Shown here piece by piece: positions 43,992-52,972 of a stretch of DNA of 64,000 bases (its first letter is position 1; each line of letters opens with the position of its first letter). A program made the position numbers and the translations under genes. Source of the DNA: Thermobifida alba (GTDB lineage Bacteria; Actinomycetota; Actinomycetes; Streptosporangiales; Streptosporangiaceae); NCBI RefSeq assembly GCF_023208015.1, contig NZ_CP051627.1, forward strand, positions 1-64,000, given 5' to 3'. The notes under the pieces are model-generated. The model worked only from the letters and a program-made list of their open reading frames with translations, was not told the DNA's origin and searched no databases.

Positions 43992-45020
43992 ATGAGCATC
44001 AACGAACACCTCACCGAATTCGCCGGACTGCCCGTCGTGGAGTTCCTCTCCCCCGAGATCGAAGGGGAGCGGCTGCTCAACGCCCAGTACCGTGCCCGAC
44101 GCGCCGGCCAGCCGATCCCCGACCGGCTGGAACCGGACGAGAGGTACGCGGCGGCGCTCGCCGCCCCCGACACGGCGGCGTGGCGGCTGCGCGTGGTGGT
44201 CGACGCGGAGGAACCGTTCGGACAGCACCTCGCGCGGTTCCTGGCCGAGGTCGACACCGCGAAGGTCACCGCGCTGATCGTCGGCTGCTGGGGGGAGAGC
44301 TACGAGGACACCGCACAGGAGCCGCGTGACCTGCTGATCGCGCAGGCCGACCGGTTCCCGGCGCTGCGGTCGCTGTTCCTCGGCGAGTTCGTCATGGAGG
44401 AGGCGGAGATCTCCTGGATCCGGCAGACCGACGTGACCCCGCTGCTCGCCGCCTTTCCCCGCCTGGAGGAGTTCGTGGTGCGCGGCGGCAGCGGCCTGGA
44501 GTTCCCCGCGATCCGGCACGGGGCGCTGCGCAGGCTCACCGTGCAGACCGGCGGCCTGCCCCGGGGGCCGGTCGCGGGGATCACGGCCTCGGAGCTGCCC
44601 GCGCTGGAGCACCTGGAGCTGTGGTTCGGCGTCGAGGACTACGGCGGCACCACCACCGTGGACGACCTGGCCCCGCTGCTCGCCGGGGAACGGTTCCCCG
44701 CGCTGCGCAGCCTGGGGCTGCGCAACTCGCCGTGGGGCGACGACCTGGTGCGCGCCCTGGCCGGGGCGCCCGTGCTGGAGCGGGTGCGCGTCCTCGACCT
44801 GTCCGGCAACGTGCTCACCGACGCGGGCGGAGAGGTGCTGGCCACCGCTCCCGCCTTCCGCACCCTGGACCGCCTCGTCATCCGCTACCACTTCCTCACC
44901 GAGGCGATGGAGGAGCGGCTGCGCGCGGCCCTGCCCGGAGTCGACCTCCACCTGAGCGAACGCCAGGAACCCGAGGTCTACAAGGACCGGACCTACTACT
45001 ACCCGGAGGTCACCGAGTAG
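43992..45020 (+). CDS. STM4015 family leucine-rich-repeat-like protein, copy 1
   Basis: 342-residue protein of the STM4015 family, found with STM4011-STM4014 genes. It begins INEHLTEFAGLPVVEF and contains LRR-like units (LEEFVVRGGSGLEFPAIRHG, LEHLELWFGVEDYGG, ALRSLGLRNSPWG, VRVLDLSGNVLTDAGGEVLA). LRR proteins bind partners, so it may be a substrate or adaptor of the linked radical SAM enzymes. It shares blocks of near-identical DNA with the copies at 45089 and 47377. The ribosome site is weak. Function is unknown. Confidence 0.8.
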   Translation: MSINEHLTEFAGLPVVEFLSPEIEGERLLNAQYRARRAGQPIPDRLEPDERYAAALAAPDTAAWRLRVVVDAEEPFGQHLARFLAEVDTAKVTALIVGCWGESYEDTAQEPRDLLIAQADRFPALRSLFLGEFVMEEAEISWIRQTDVTPLLAAFPRLEEFVVRGGSGLEFPAIRHGALRRLTVQTGGLPRGPVAGITASELPALEHLELWFGVEDYGGTTTVDDLAPLLAGERFPALRSLGLRNSPWGDDLVRALAGAPVLERVRVLDLSGNVLTDAGGEVLATAPAFRTLDRLVIRYHFLTEAMEERLRAALPGVDLHLSERQEPEVYKDRTYYYPEVTE

Positions 45021-45088
45021 CCGACCGGAGACTGTCGGCCCCGGCTGGTACCCGTGGTGTCTCCCGAATCCCGAGACTGGAGCACGCC

Positions 45089-46081
45089 ATGGCCATCCAC
45101 GAGCACCTCACCGAGTTCGCCGGACTGCCCGTCGTCGACTACACACCCGGCTGCTTCGACGACAGGGACGCCCGGATCCGCGCCGCGTTCGCCGACCCGG
45201 GCACGGCGGCCTGGCGGCTGCGGGCCTGGTACGCGGAGCAGAAGACGTTCGCCGCGTACGTCTCGGACTTCACCGACCAGGTCGACGCCGCCCGCGTCAC
45301 CGCGCTGATCATGGGCGAGTGGCTCGGCCGGGGAGGACCGGCGGACAGCGGGGCCGACGGGGTCCGCGACCTGCTGATCGCGCAGGCCGACCGGTTCCCC
45401 GCGCTGCGTGCCCTGTTCCTCGGCGAGTTCACCGCCGAGGAGTTCGAGATCTCCTGGATCCAGCAGTGCGACGTGACCCCGCTGCTCGCCGCCTTTCCCC
45501 GCCTGGAGGAGTTCGTGGTGCGCGGCGGCGACGGCCTGGAGTTCCCCGCGATCCGGCACGAGGCGCTGCGCAGGCTCACCGTGCAGACCGGCGGCCTGCC
45601 CCGGAGGCCGGTCGCGGGGATCACGGCCTCGGACCTGCCCGCGCTGGAACACCTGGAGCTGTGGTTCGGCGTCGAGGGCTACGGCCGCAGCACCGAGGTC
45701 GACGACCTGGACCGGCTGCTGTCGGGCGGAGCGTTTCCGCGGTTGCGGTCGTTGGGGCTGCGCAACGCCGAGCACACCGACGACCTGGTGCGCGCGCTGG
45801 CCGAGGCGCCGCTGCTGGACCGGCTGGAGGTGCTGGACCTGTCGCTGGGCACCCTCTCCGATGCCGGGGCCGAGGTGATCGCCCAAACCCCGGCGTTCCG
45901 GCGGCTGCGCCGCCTCGACCTGCACCACCACTACCTGTCCGAGGAGGGCCAGGCGCGGCTGCGCGCCGCCCTGCCCGGAGTCGACCTCGACCTGGACGAC
46001 CGCCGGGAACCGGACGAGTTCGACCCCGCGGACGACGACCCGGAGTACTTCCGCCACGGCTACCCCGCGGTCACCGAGTAG
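45089..46081 (+). CDS. STM4015 family leucine-rich-repeat-like protein, copy 2
   Basis: 330-residue paralogue of copy 1, 68 bases downstream, with an ATG behind GGAG 6 bases upstream. The middle (TVQTGGLPRRPVAGITASDL) is nearly identical to copy 1, whereas the N-terminal segment after FAGLPVVDY and the C-terminal third have diverged and end in an acidic tail (DEFDPADDDPEY). The pattern suggests duplication followed by diversification of the binding surface. It probably shares the promoter of copy 1. Confidence 0.78.
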   Translation: MAIHEHLTEFAGLPVVDYTPGCFDDRDARIRAAFADPGTAAWRLRAWYAEQKTFAAYVSDFTDQVDAARVTALIMGEWLGRGGPADSGADGVRDLLIAQADRFPALRALFLGEFTAEEFEISWIQQCDVTPLLAAFPRLEEFVVRGGDGLEFPAIRHEALRRLTVQTGGLPRRPVAGITASDLPALEHLELWFGVEGYGRSTEVDDLDRLLSGGAFPRLRSLGLRNAEHTDDLVRALAEAPLLDRLEVLDLSLGTLSDAGAEVIAQTPAFRRLRRLDLHHHYLSEEGQARLRAALPGVDLDLDDRREPDEFDPADDDPEYFRHGYPAVTE

Positions 46082-46114
46082 CCGACCCGGCCGGCGCCGC
46101 CCGGCCCGCCGGGA

Positions 46115-47065
46115 TCACCGCTCGTCGTCGGGCACCTCCAGCACGACCCCGCCCCGCGCACATCCCCGCTCCACGTGGACGTGGGCCGCCGCGGCCTCGG
46201 GAAGCCGGAACACCCGGTCCACGGCGACCCGCAACTCCCCGGACCGCAGCAGGCCGGCGACCCGCTCCAACTGCCGCCCCTCGGGATGGACCACCACGGT
46301 GCGCGCCACGACACCGCGCCCCCGGAACCGGTCGACGCCGGCCGCGGCCACGGACACGAAGACCCCTCCCGGCCGCAGCAGCGACACCAGCGCGTCCCCG
46401 GCGTCCCCGGAGGCGTCCACCACGACGTCGAAGGACCGTCCCGTCTCCGCCGCGAGGTCCGCCGAACGGTCCACGACCTGGTACGCGCCCAGACCCTTCA
46501 CGAAGGAGTGCGCACCGGACGGAGCGACTCCCGCCACCTCGGCGCCGGCCCACCGGGCCAACTGCACGGCCAGGTGCCCGACCCCGCCGGCGGCCGCGGT
46601 GACCAGGACCCGCTGGCCCGCGCCCACCTGCGCGGCGGAGAACAGCGCCTGCCAGGCGGTCAGAGCCGCCGTCGGCGCACCCCCCGCCTCCCGGAACGCG
46701 ACCCCCTCCGGCAGCGCGGCCACCTCGTTCACGTGCGCCACCGCGTACTCCGCGTAGGCACCCGCGAGCCCCGGGAACGCGAGCAGGCCGAACACCCGGT
46801 CGCCGACGGCGAAACCGTGCACGCCGGGGCCCGTCGCGGTCACCGTGCCGGCGACGTCCCACCCCAGTACGGCGGGGAACCGGGAGATCCGCACCTCGCC
46901 GCGGCCCCGGCGGGTCACGCAGTCGACGGGGCCCACCCCCGCGGCCCGCACCCCGACCTGGACCTCGCCCGGGCCGGGGACGGGCCGGGGCAGCCGGGTG
47001 AGGCGGAGCACCTCCGGGCCGCCGAAAGAGTCGATCACCACGGCCCTCATGTCAGGACGGGACAT
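46115..47065 (-). CDS. Zinc-independent quinone-oxidoreductase-like MDR dehydrogenase
   Basis: 316-residue medium-chain dehydrogenase/reductase. The GroES-like part starts RAVVIDSFGGPEVLRLTRLP, the nucleotide-binding Rossmann motif is VTAAAGGVGHLAVQLARWAG, and no structural or catalytic zinc cysteines are present, as in NADPH:quinone oxidoreductases. The ATG at 47065 has GGGGAG 5 bases upstream. It is on the opposite strand and interrupts the STM4015 copies, so it is probably an unrelated gene. Substrate unknown. Confidence 0.83.
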   Translation of the reverse strand: MSRPDMRAVVIDSFGGPEVLRLTRLPRPVPGPGEVQVGVRAAGVGPVDCVTRRGRGEVRISRFPAVLGWDVAGTVTATGPGVHGFAVGDRVFGLLAFPGLAGAYAEYAVAHVNEVAALPEGVAFREAGGAPTAALTAWQALFSAAQVGAGQRVLVTAAAGGVGHLAVQLARWAGAEVAGVAPSGAHSFVKGLGAYQVVDRSADLAAETGRSFDVVVDASGDAGDALVSLLRPGGVFVSVAAAGVDRFRGRGVVARTVVVHPEGRQLERVAGLLRSGELRVAVDRVFRLPEAAAAHVHVERGCARGGVVLEVPDDER

Positions 47066-47376
47066 GCCACTCCCCACAGCGTCGGGCGGCGACAGCCGCG
47101 CACGGAACGTCGTCACGGTCCCCGCCCGCGGCGGCACCCCCGGCGGTGCGCGCCCGGAAACCGGCACGTCACCGCTCCGCCGAACAGGGACCGACAGCCA
47201 GTCTTCTCGCGCACACCCCGAAGATCAACGCTGCTCCGCCGGACACGGCGGACCGATGCGTCGTGCGGACGGCTCCCGCGGCCCGGCCTACCCCGCCGGC
47301 GTCCGCCCGGCCGCCTCGGGCTGTCGGCCCCGCCTGTTACCACTGTTGTGCCCGGTCCCCGATCCTGGAGCCAGCC

Positions 47377-48345
47377 TTGGCCATCTACGAGCACCTCACC
47401 GAGTTCGCCGGACTGCCCGTCGTCGAGTTCCCCTCCCCCGACCCGGCGGTCCTCCGCGACGCCCTCGCCGCTCCGGAGACGGTCGCGTGGCGGCTGCACA
47501 CCCTTCCCCACGAGGACGAGGCGACGTTCGAGGAGATCCTCGTGTCCTTCCTCGACGAGGTGGACGCCGCGGAGGTCACCGCGCTGATCGTCGGCTGCTG
47601 GGGGGAGAGCTACGAGGACACCGCACAGGAGCCGCGTGACCTGCTGATCGCGCAGGCCGACCGGTTCCCGGCGCTGCGGTCGCTGTTCTTCGGCGAGTTC
47701 GTCGTGGAGGAGGCGGAGATCTCCTGGATCCAGCAGTGCGACGTGGCCCCGCTGCTGGCGGCGTTCCCCCGCCTGGAGGAGTTCGTGGTGCGCGGCGGCG
47801 ACGGCCTGGAGTTCCCCGCCACCCGGCACGGGGCGCTGCGCAGGCTCACCGTGCAGACCGGCGGCCTGCCGCGCGAGGTCACCACCGGTGTCCTCGCCTC
47901 GGAGCTGCCCGCGCTGGAGCACCTGGAACTGTGGTTCGGGATCGACTGGTACGGCGGCACCACGGAAGTGTCCGACCTCGCCCCCCTCCTGGAGGGGGAG
48001 GGCGTCCCGAACCTGCGCAGTCTGGGGCTGCGCAACTCGCCGTGGGGCGACGACCTGGTGCGCGCCCTGGCCGGGGCGCCCGTGCTGGAGCGGGTGCGCG
48101 TCCTCGACCTGTCCAGTAACGTGCTCACCGACGCGGGCGGAGAGGTGCTGGCCACCGCTCCCGCCTTCCGCACCCTGGAGCGCCTCGTCATCCGCTACCA
48201 CTTCCTCACCGAGGCGATGGAGGAGCGGCTGCGCGCGGCCCTGCCCGGGGTCGACCTCCACCTGAGCGAACGCGAGGAACCCGACCACGACGTCGACGAC
48301 GACGGCACCGAGATCCTCGTCTACTACCCCGAAGTCACCGAATGA
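47377..48345 (+). CDS. STM4015 family leucine-rich-repeat-like protein, copy 3
   Basis: 322-residue third paralogue, directly coupled to the STM4014 gene by an ATGA overlap, so probably the copy belonging to the core cluster. The start is TTG at 47377 with CTGGAG 6 bases upstream. About 105 bases (47583-47687) are identical to 44275-44379 in copy 1, and its C-terminal block (LRNSPWGDDLVRALAGAPVL onward) is also nearly the same as copy 1, while the region 47850-47990 differs. It lies 311 bases after the divergent dehydrogenase start; I see no other feature in that gap. Confidence 0.8.
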   Translation: MAIYEHLTEFAGLPVVEFPSPDPAVLRDALAAPETVAWRLHTLPHEDEATFEEILVSFLDEVDAAEVTALIVGCWGESYEDTAQEPRDLLIAQADRFPALRSLFFGEFVVEEAEISWIQQCDVAPLLAAFPRLEEFVVRGGDGLEFPATRHGALRRLTVQTGGLPREVTTGVLASELPALEHLELWFGIDWYGGTTEVSDLAPLLEGEGVPNLRSLGLRNSPWGDDLVRALAGAPVLERVRVLDLSSNVLTDAGGEVLATAPAFRTLERLVIRYHFLTEAMEERLRAALPGVDLHLSEREEPDHDVDDDGTEILVYYPEVTE

Positions 48346-49505
48346 GCAGCGTTCCCCTCGCCGTCGTCGCCGTTCCCGGCAGCCGCAGACTGCGCCTGTT
48401 CACCGACGCGGTGCGCGCCGCCGGACGGCCCGACCCGGTCCTGCTGCCCTGGCCGGAACTGGCGGCCGGGCAGGTGCGGGTGCCGCCCGGCGCGCTGGTG
48501 CGCGTCGACTCCCCCGGGGAGGACGCCGAGACGGCGCGGCTGCTCAGCGGCCTCGACCACGCGCCCGACCCCTACCGGGTGGAGGGCAGCGCGGCCTTCC
48601 ACGCGGGCCTGCGCGCCGCACTGGACCGGCTCGCCGCGACCGTGGCCGCAACCCCCGGCGCCCGGCTCCTCCAGGACGTGGGCGACCTCGCCGTCATGTG
48701 CGACAAGCGGCGCTGCCACGCCCGGCTCGACGCCGCCGGGGTGCCGGTGCCGCCCGCCCTGCGCGGCCCGGTCGACACCTACGCCGACCTGCGGGCGCGC
48801 ATGGCCGAACGCGGCTGGAGCCGGGTGTTCGTCAAACCCGTGCACGGCTCCTCCGCCTCCGGGGTGGTGGCGCTCGCCGCCCGACCGGACCGGGTGCACG
48901 CGGTCACCTCCGCCGACCTGGTGCGCACCGGCACCGGAGTGGAGCTGTACAACAGCCTCCGCATCCGCACCTACACCGACGAGGCGGACGTGGCGGCCCT
49001 CGTCGACACGCTGTGCGCCGACGGCGTGCACGTGGAACGGTGGCTGCCGAAGGCGGGACTGCACGACCGCACCATCGACCTGCGGGTGCTGGTCGTGGCG
49101 GGCCGCGCCACCCACGTGGTGGTGCGCGCCGCGAAGTCGCCCATGACCAACCTGCACCTGGGCAACGCCCGCGGCGACCTCGCCGCGCTGCGCGACCGCA
49201 TGGGCGAGGCCGCCTGGCGCAGCGCGATGCGCACCGCCGAGGCCGCCGCCGCGTGCTTCCCGCGCACCCTGCACGCCGGGGTCGACCTGCTGCTCAGTCC
49301 CGGCTGGCGCAGCAGCGCGGTGTGCGAGGTCAACGCGTTCGGCGACCTGCTGCCCGGCGTCCTGCACGAAGGCCGCGACAGCTACGCCGAACAGCTCGAC
49401 GCGGTGTTCTCGGGACGGTTCACCCCGCCCCCGCCCGCCACACCGCACCGGGCGCGGCCCGACACGGCGGGAACCGGAGAGGGGACGGCGGTGAGAGCGG
49501 ACTGA
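48342..49505 (+). CDS. STM4014 family ATP-grasp-like protein
   Basis: 387-residue protein matching the STM4014 family by context and sequence. ATP-grasp features are FVKPVHGSSASGVVAL (the phosphate-loop strand with K and SSASG), VERWLPKAG, DLRVLVVAGRATHVVVRAAK and CEVNAFGD at the metal site. An ATP-grasp fold implies carboxylate-amine ligation, such as peptide-like bond formation. The ATG overlaps the STM4015 stop. The last 30 residues are Pro-rich. Its substrate is unknown. Confidence 0.78.
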   Translation: MSSVPLAVVAVPGSRRLRLFTDAVRAAGRPDPVLLPWPELAAGQVRVPPGALVRVDSPGEDAETARLLSGLDHAPDPYRVEGSAAFHAGLRAALDRLAATVAATPGARLLQDVGDLAVMCDKRRCHARLDAAGVPVPPALRGPVDTYADLRARMAERGWSRVFVKPVHGSSASGVVALAARPDRVHAVTSADLVRTGTGVELYNSLRIRTYTDEADVAALVDTLCADGVHVERWLPKAGLHDRTIDLRVLVVAGRATHVVVRAAKSPMTNLHLGNARGDLAALRDRMGEAAWRSAMRTAEAAAACFPRTLHAGVDLLLSPGWRSSAVCEVNAFGDLLPGVLHEGRDSYAEQLDAVFSGRFTPPPPATPHRARPDTAGTGEGTAVRAD

Positions 49506-49804
49506 TCCACGCCCCACCCCGTCCGGGGGCAGGCCACCCCCTCACCGAGGAACCGCGAGAAGAAGTCTGTTCGTTGTCAAGCCCCCGCGGCAAGCGGGCC
49601 CGCGGCCACTGTGGACAACTCCGCGGGAACCACGCCCCGAGGCCGCGCCGAGCGGGCACGGCCGGGGAACGGGGCCCGGAAGCAGCCGGCCCGCGCCGCA
49701 CCGGGACCCGGAGGCGGGAGGCGGCCGTCCCCGCCCCGCCCGCACCACCGGAAAACCACCAGACCGGCCCTTCCGGGCCGCCCGAACCCCGCACGGAGCA
49801 GCCG
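49506..49804. other. Intergenic gap inside the STM401x cluster
   Basis: About 300 bases with no convincing gene. It carries GC-rich dyad sequence around 49581-49606 and a perfect isolated DnaA-box-like 9-mer TGTGGACAA (49610-49618, TTGTCCACA on the other strand). It may hold a second promoter for STM4013 onward. Nothing else stands out. Confidence 0.4.
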
Positions 49805-50623
49805 ATGGACACCCGACCCGACATGAACGAGGTGGTCGGCACCCACGACATCCTGCTGGTCACCCTCGACACGCTCCGCTACGACGTGGCGGCGCGCCTG
49901 CTCGCCGAGGGACGCACCCCCAACCTGGCCGCGGTGCTGCCCGACGGCGGCTGGGAGCGGCGGCACGCCCCCGCGAGCTTCACCTACGCCTCCCACCTGG
50001 CGATGCTCGCCGGGTTCCTGCCCACGCCCGCCGAGCCGGGCCCCCACCCCCGGCTGTTCGCGGCGGGTTTCCCCGGCAGCGCCACCACCGACGAGCGCAC
50101 CTGGACCTTCGACGCCCCCGACCTGCCCACCGCGCTCGCCGGCGTCGGCTACCACACCGCGTGCGTGGGCGGCACCGGCTTCTTCAACCGGCTCTCCGCG
50201 CTCGGCTCGGTGCTGCCCGACCTGTTCGCCGAAAGCCACTGGGAGCCCTCCTTCGGCGTCACCGACCCCGCCTCCTTCGAGCACCAGGTGGCGCGCGCGG
50301 TCGACGTCATCGCGGCCACCCCCGCCGAGCAGCCGCTGTTCCTGCTGGTGAACGTGTCCGCGCTGCACCAGCCCAACTGGTTCCACCTGCCCGGGGCCAC
50401 CCGCGACGACGGCGACTCGCCGGCCAGCCACGCCGCCGCACTCGAATACGTCGACCGGCACATCCCCGCCCTGTTCGAGGCGGCCGCCTCCCGCCGCCCC
50501 TGCTTCACCATCGTCTGCTCCGACCACGGCACCGCCTACGGTGAGGACGGCTACACCGGCCACCGCCTCGGCCACGAGACCGTGTGGACGGTTCCCTACG
50601 CGCACTTCGTCCTGCGGCGCTGA
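49805..50623 (+). CDS. STM4013/SEN3800 family hydrolase (alkaline phosphatase fold)
   Basis: 272-residue hydrolase of the alkaline phosphatase/sulfatase superfamily. The first metal site is LLVTLDTLRYDVAA (D22 and neighbours), and the second is CSDHGTAYGEDGYTGHRLGH with the paired Asp-His and His ligands. FLLVNVSALHQPNWFHLP lies between them. It has no signal peptide, so it acts in the cytoplasm, perhaps removing a phosphate or sulfate group within the unknown pathway. The ATG has GGAG 6 bases upstream. The radical SAM genes follow after 48 bases. Confidence 0.82.
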   Translation: MDTRPDMNEVVGTHDILLVTLDTLRYDVAARLLAEGRTPNLAAVLPDGGWERRHAPASFTYASHLAMLAGFLPTPAEPGPHPRLFAAGFPGSATTDERTWTFDAPDLPTALAGVGYHTACVGGTGFFNRLSALGSVLPDLFAESHWEPSFGVTDPASFEHQVARAVDVIAATPAEQPLFLLVNVSALHQPNWFHLPGATRDDGDSPASHAAALEYVDRHIPALFEAAASRRPCFTIVCSDHGTAYGEDGYTGHRLGHETVWTVPYAHFVLRR

Positions 50624-50671
50624 CCGCGCGACCACCCTCCGCACCCGACCGCACGGAAGGACCGACGGCCC

Positions 50672-52015
50672 GTGACCACCCTGTACAGCCATCCCGTAGC
50701 CGCACCGCCCGCGGACTCGCCGTACCGCTCCTACGTGTACGGCTACCCGCACAAGACCGCCTACCGGCCGCTCGCCGACGCCCCGAGGCTCGCCGACGTG
50801 TGGCGTGACGAGCCGACCGACGCCCTGTCGCTGTACTTCCACATCCCGTTCTGCGAGGTGCGCTGCGGGTTCTGCAACCTGTTCACCCGCTCCACGCCGC
50901 CCGCCGAACAGGTCACCGCCTACCTGGAGGCGCTCACCCGCCAGACCGCCGCGGTCGCCGAGGCGCTCGGCGGCACCGCCCGCTTCGCCCGGGCCGCCCT
51001 CGGCGGCGGCACCCCCACCTACCTGACCGCCGCCGAACTGCACCGCCTCTACGACCTGGCCGAACACCTCCTCGGCGTGGACCTGGCGACCATCCCCACC
51101 TCGGTGGAGACCTCCCCGGCCACCGCCACCCCCGACCGCCTCGCCGTGCTGGCCGCCCGCGGCGCCACCCGGATCAGCATCGGCGTGCAGAGCTTCGTGG
51201 ACGCCGAGGCGCACGCCGCGGGACGGCCGCAGCGCCGCGCCGACGTGGACCGGGCCCTCGCCGCGATCCGCGAGCACGCCCCCGCGGCCCGCCTCAACAT
51301 CGACCTCATCTACGGCATCGCCGGGCAGACCCCGGACAGCTGGCGCCACTCCCTGGACACCGCGCTGGCGCACCGCCCCGAGGAGCTCTACCTGTACCCG
51401 CTGTACGTGCGTCCGCTCACCGGGCTGGGCAGGAGCGGCCGCGCCTGGGACGACCAGCGTCTCGACCTGTACCGGCGGGGCCGCGACCACCTGCTGGAGC
51501 ACGGCTACCGGCAGGTGTCCATGCGCATGTTCGAACGGGTCGACGCGCCGTCCGTGGACGGCCCCGCCTACTGCTGCCAGACCGACGGCATGGTCGGCCT
51601 GGGCTGCGGGGCCCGCTCCTACACCCGCGACCTGCACTACTCCTTCGACTACGCGGTGGGGGTCAGCCCGGTGCGCGCCATCCTCGACGACTACGTCTCC
51701 CGCGGACCGGACGGCTTCGACCGCGCCGAGGTGGGGTTCCGCCTCGACGACGACGAACGCCGCCGCCGCCACCTGCTGCAGTCGCTGCTCCAGGCCGACG
51801 GCGTGGACCCCGGCCTGTACCGGTCGCGGTTCGGCTCCGACCCGCGCACCGACTTCCCCGCCGAGTTCGCGCTGCTCGACGAGCGCGGCTGGGTCGTCGA
51901 CGGCTCCGGGCCGGTGCGGCTCACCGAGGAGGGGCTCGCCCACTCCGACGCGGTCGGCCCGCTGTTCTTCTCCGCCCGCGTGAACCGGCTGATGGCGGAG
52001 TACGACGCGCGATGA
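50672..52015 (+). CDS. STM4012 family radical SAM protein (HemW-like)
   Basis: 447-residue radical SAM enzyme. The iron-sulfur cluster motif is C61-x3-C65-x2-C68 (CEVRCGFC), preceded by LYFHIPF as in HemN/HemW-type coproporphyrinogen oxidase-like proteins. Further family motifs are GGGTPTYL, RISIGVQSF, NIDLIYGIAGQTPDSW and YPLYVRPLTGLGR. HemW-like proteins can be heme chaperones rather than oxidases; the STM4012 role is not known. The GTG start at 50672 is used, and the stop overlaps the next radical SAM gene (ATGA). Confidence 0.85.
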   Translation: MTTLYSHPVAAPPADSPYRSYVYGYPHKTAYRPLADAPRLADVWRDEPTDALSLYFHIPFCEVRCGFCNLFTRSTPPAEQVTAYLEALTRQTAAVAEALGGTARFARAALGGGTPTYLTAAELHRLYDLAEHLLGVDLATIPTSVETSPATATPDRLAVLAARGATRISIGVQSFVDAEAHAAGRPQRRADVDRALAAIREHAPAARLNIDLIYGIAGQTPDSWRHSLDTALAHRPEELYLYPLYVRPLTGLGRSGRAWDDQRLDLYRRGRDHLLEHGYRQVSMRMFERVDAPSVDGPAYCCQTDGMVGLGCGARSYTRDLHYSFDYAVGVSPVRAILDDYVSRGPDGFDRAEVGFRLDDDERRRRHLLQSLLQADGVDPGLYRSRFGSDPRTDFPAEFALLDERGWVVDGSGPVRLTEEGLAHSDAVGPLFFSARVNRLMAEYDAR

Positions 52016-52899
52016 GCCTGCCCGAGACGCTGACCCTGCTGTACCGGGGGCCGCTGGCCAGCTGCGACTACGACTGCGCGTACTGCCCGTTCGCCAAGCG
52101 GCGCGACAGCCCCGAGCGGTTGCGCGCCGACCGCGCCGCCCTGGAGCGGTTCGTCGACTGGGTCGCCGACCAGGCCGGGCAGAGCCCCGGCACGCGCCTG
52201 TCGGTGCTGTTCACCCCGTGGGGGGAGGGGCTGGTGCGGTCCTGGTACCGTGCCGCGATCGTCCGGCTCAGCCACCTGCCGCACGTCGAACGGGTCGCCA
52301 TCCAGACCAACCTGAGCGGCCGCGTGGAGTGGCTGGCCGACTGCGACCTCGCCACCGCGGCGCTGTGGACCACCTTCCACCCCACCCAGACGCCCTACGA
52401 CCGGTTCCTCGGCAAGTGCCGCCGCCTGCGGGAACTGGGGGTGCGGTTCAGTGTGGGGATCGTCGGACTGCCCGAGCACCTGGCCGCGGCGCGTCGGCTC
52501 CGCGCCGACCTGCCCGACGACGTCTACCTGTGGGTCAACGCCGCCGAAGGCCGCTCCTACACCGACGCCGAGGCCGCCGAGTGGCAGGACGTCGACCCGC
52601 TGTTCCACTACAGCCGCCACCCGCACCCCAGCCGGGGCCTGCCGTGCCGCACCGGCGACACCGTCGTCTCGGTCGACGGGAACGGCACGGTGCGCCGCTG
52701 CCACTTCCTCCCCACCGAGTTGGGCAACCTGTACGACGGCTCCTTCGCCGAGCGGCTGCGTCCCCGCCCCTGCCCGGCGGCCCGGTGCGACTGCCACATC
52801 GGCTACGTGCACCTGGAGCCCCTCGACCTGTACGAGGTGTTCCGCGGCGGGGTGCTGGAACGGGTTCCGGCGGGATGGGGCCGCGACCTGCGCGCGTGA
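52012..52899 (+). CDS. STM4011 family radical SAM protein
   Basis: 295-residue radical SAM enzyme with C18-x3-C22-x2-C25 (CDYDCAYC) at its N-terminus and a cysteine-bearing C-terminal segment (CRTGDTVVSVDGNG, RRCHFLPTE, CPAARCDCHIGYVHL) that resembles SPASM-type auxiliary cluster sites. SPASM proteins usually modify peptides, which raises the possibility that the cluster modifies a protein or peptide. The ATG overlaps the STM4012 stop. It is the last gene of the cluster. Confidence 0.83.
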   Translation: MSLPETLTLLYRGPLASCDYDCAYCPFAKRRDSPERLRADRAALERFVDWVADQAGQSPGTRLSVLFTPWGEGLVRSWYRAAIVRLSHLPHVERVAIQTNLSGRVEWLADCDLATAALWTTFHPTQTPYDRFLGKCRRLRELGVRFSVGIVGLPEHLAAARRLRADLPDDVYLWVNAAEGRSYTDAEAAEWQDVDPLFHYSRHPHPSRGLPCRTGDTVVSVDGNGTVRRCHFLPTELGNLYDGSFAERLRPRPCPAARCDCHIGYVHLEPLDLYEVFRGGVLERVPAGWGRDLRA

Positions 52900-52972
52900 C
52901 CATGTCCCTGGAACCACCGGGGACGGCCGAAATGGCCGTGGGGGCATGGTCGTGCACCGCGCGGGGACGGCG

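Noticed and set aside
49610-49618. DnaA box as part of a replication origin
   Set aside because: It is isolated; no cluster of boxes, AT-rich region or dnaA/dnaN genes are nearby. The near-match at 56931 is also alone.
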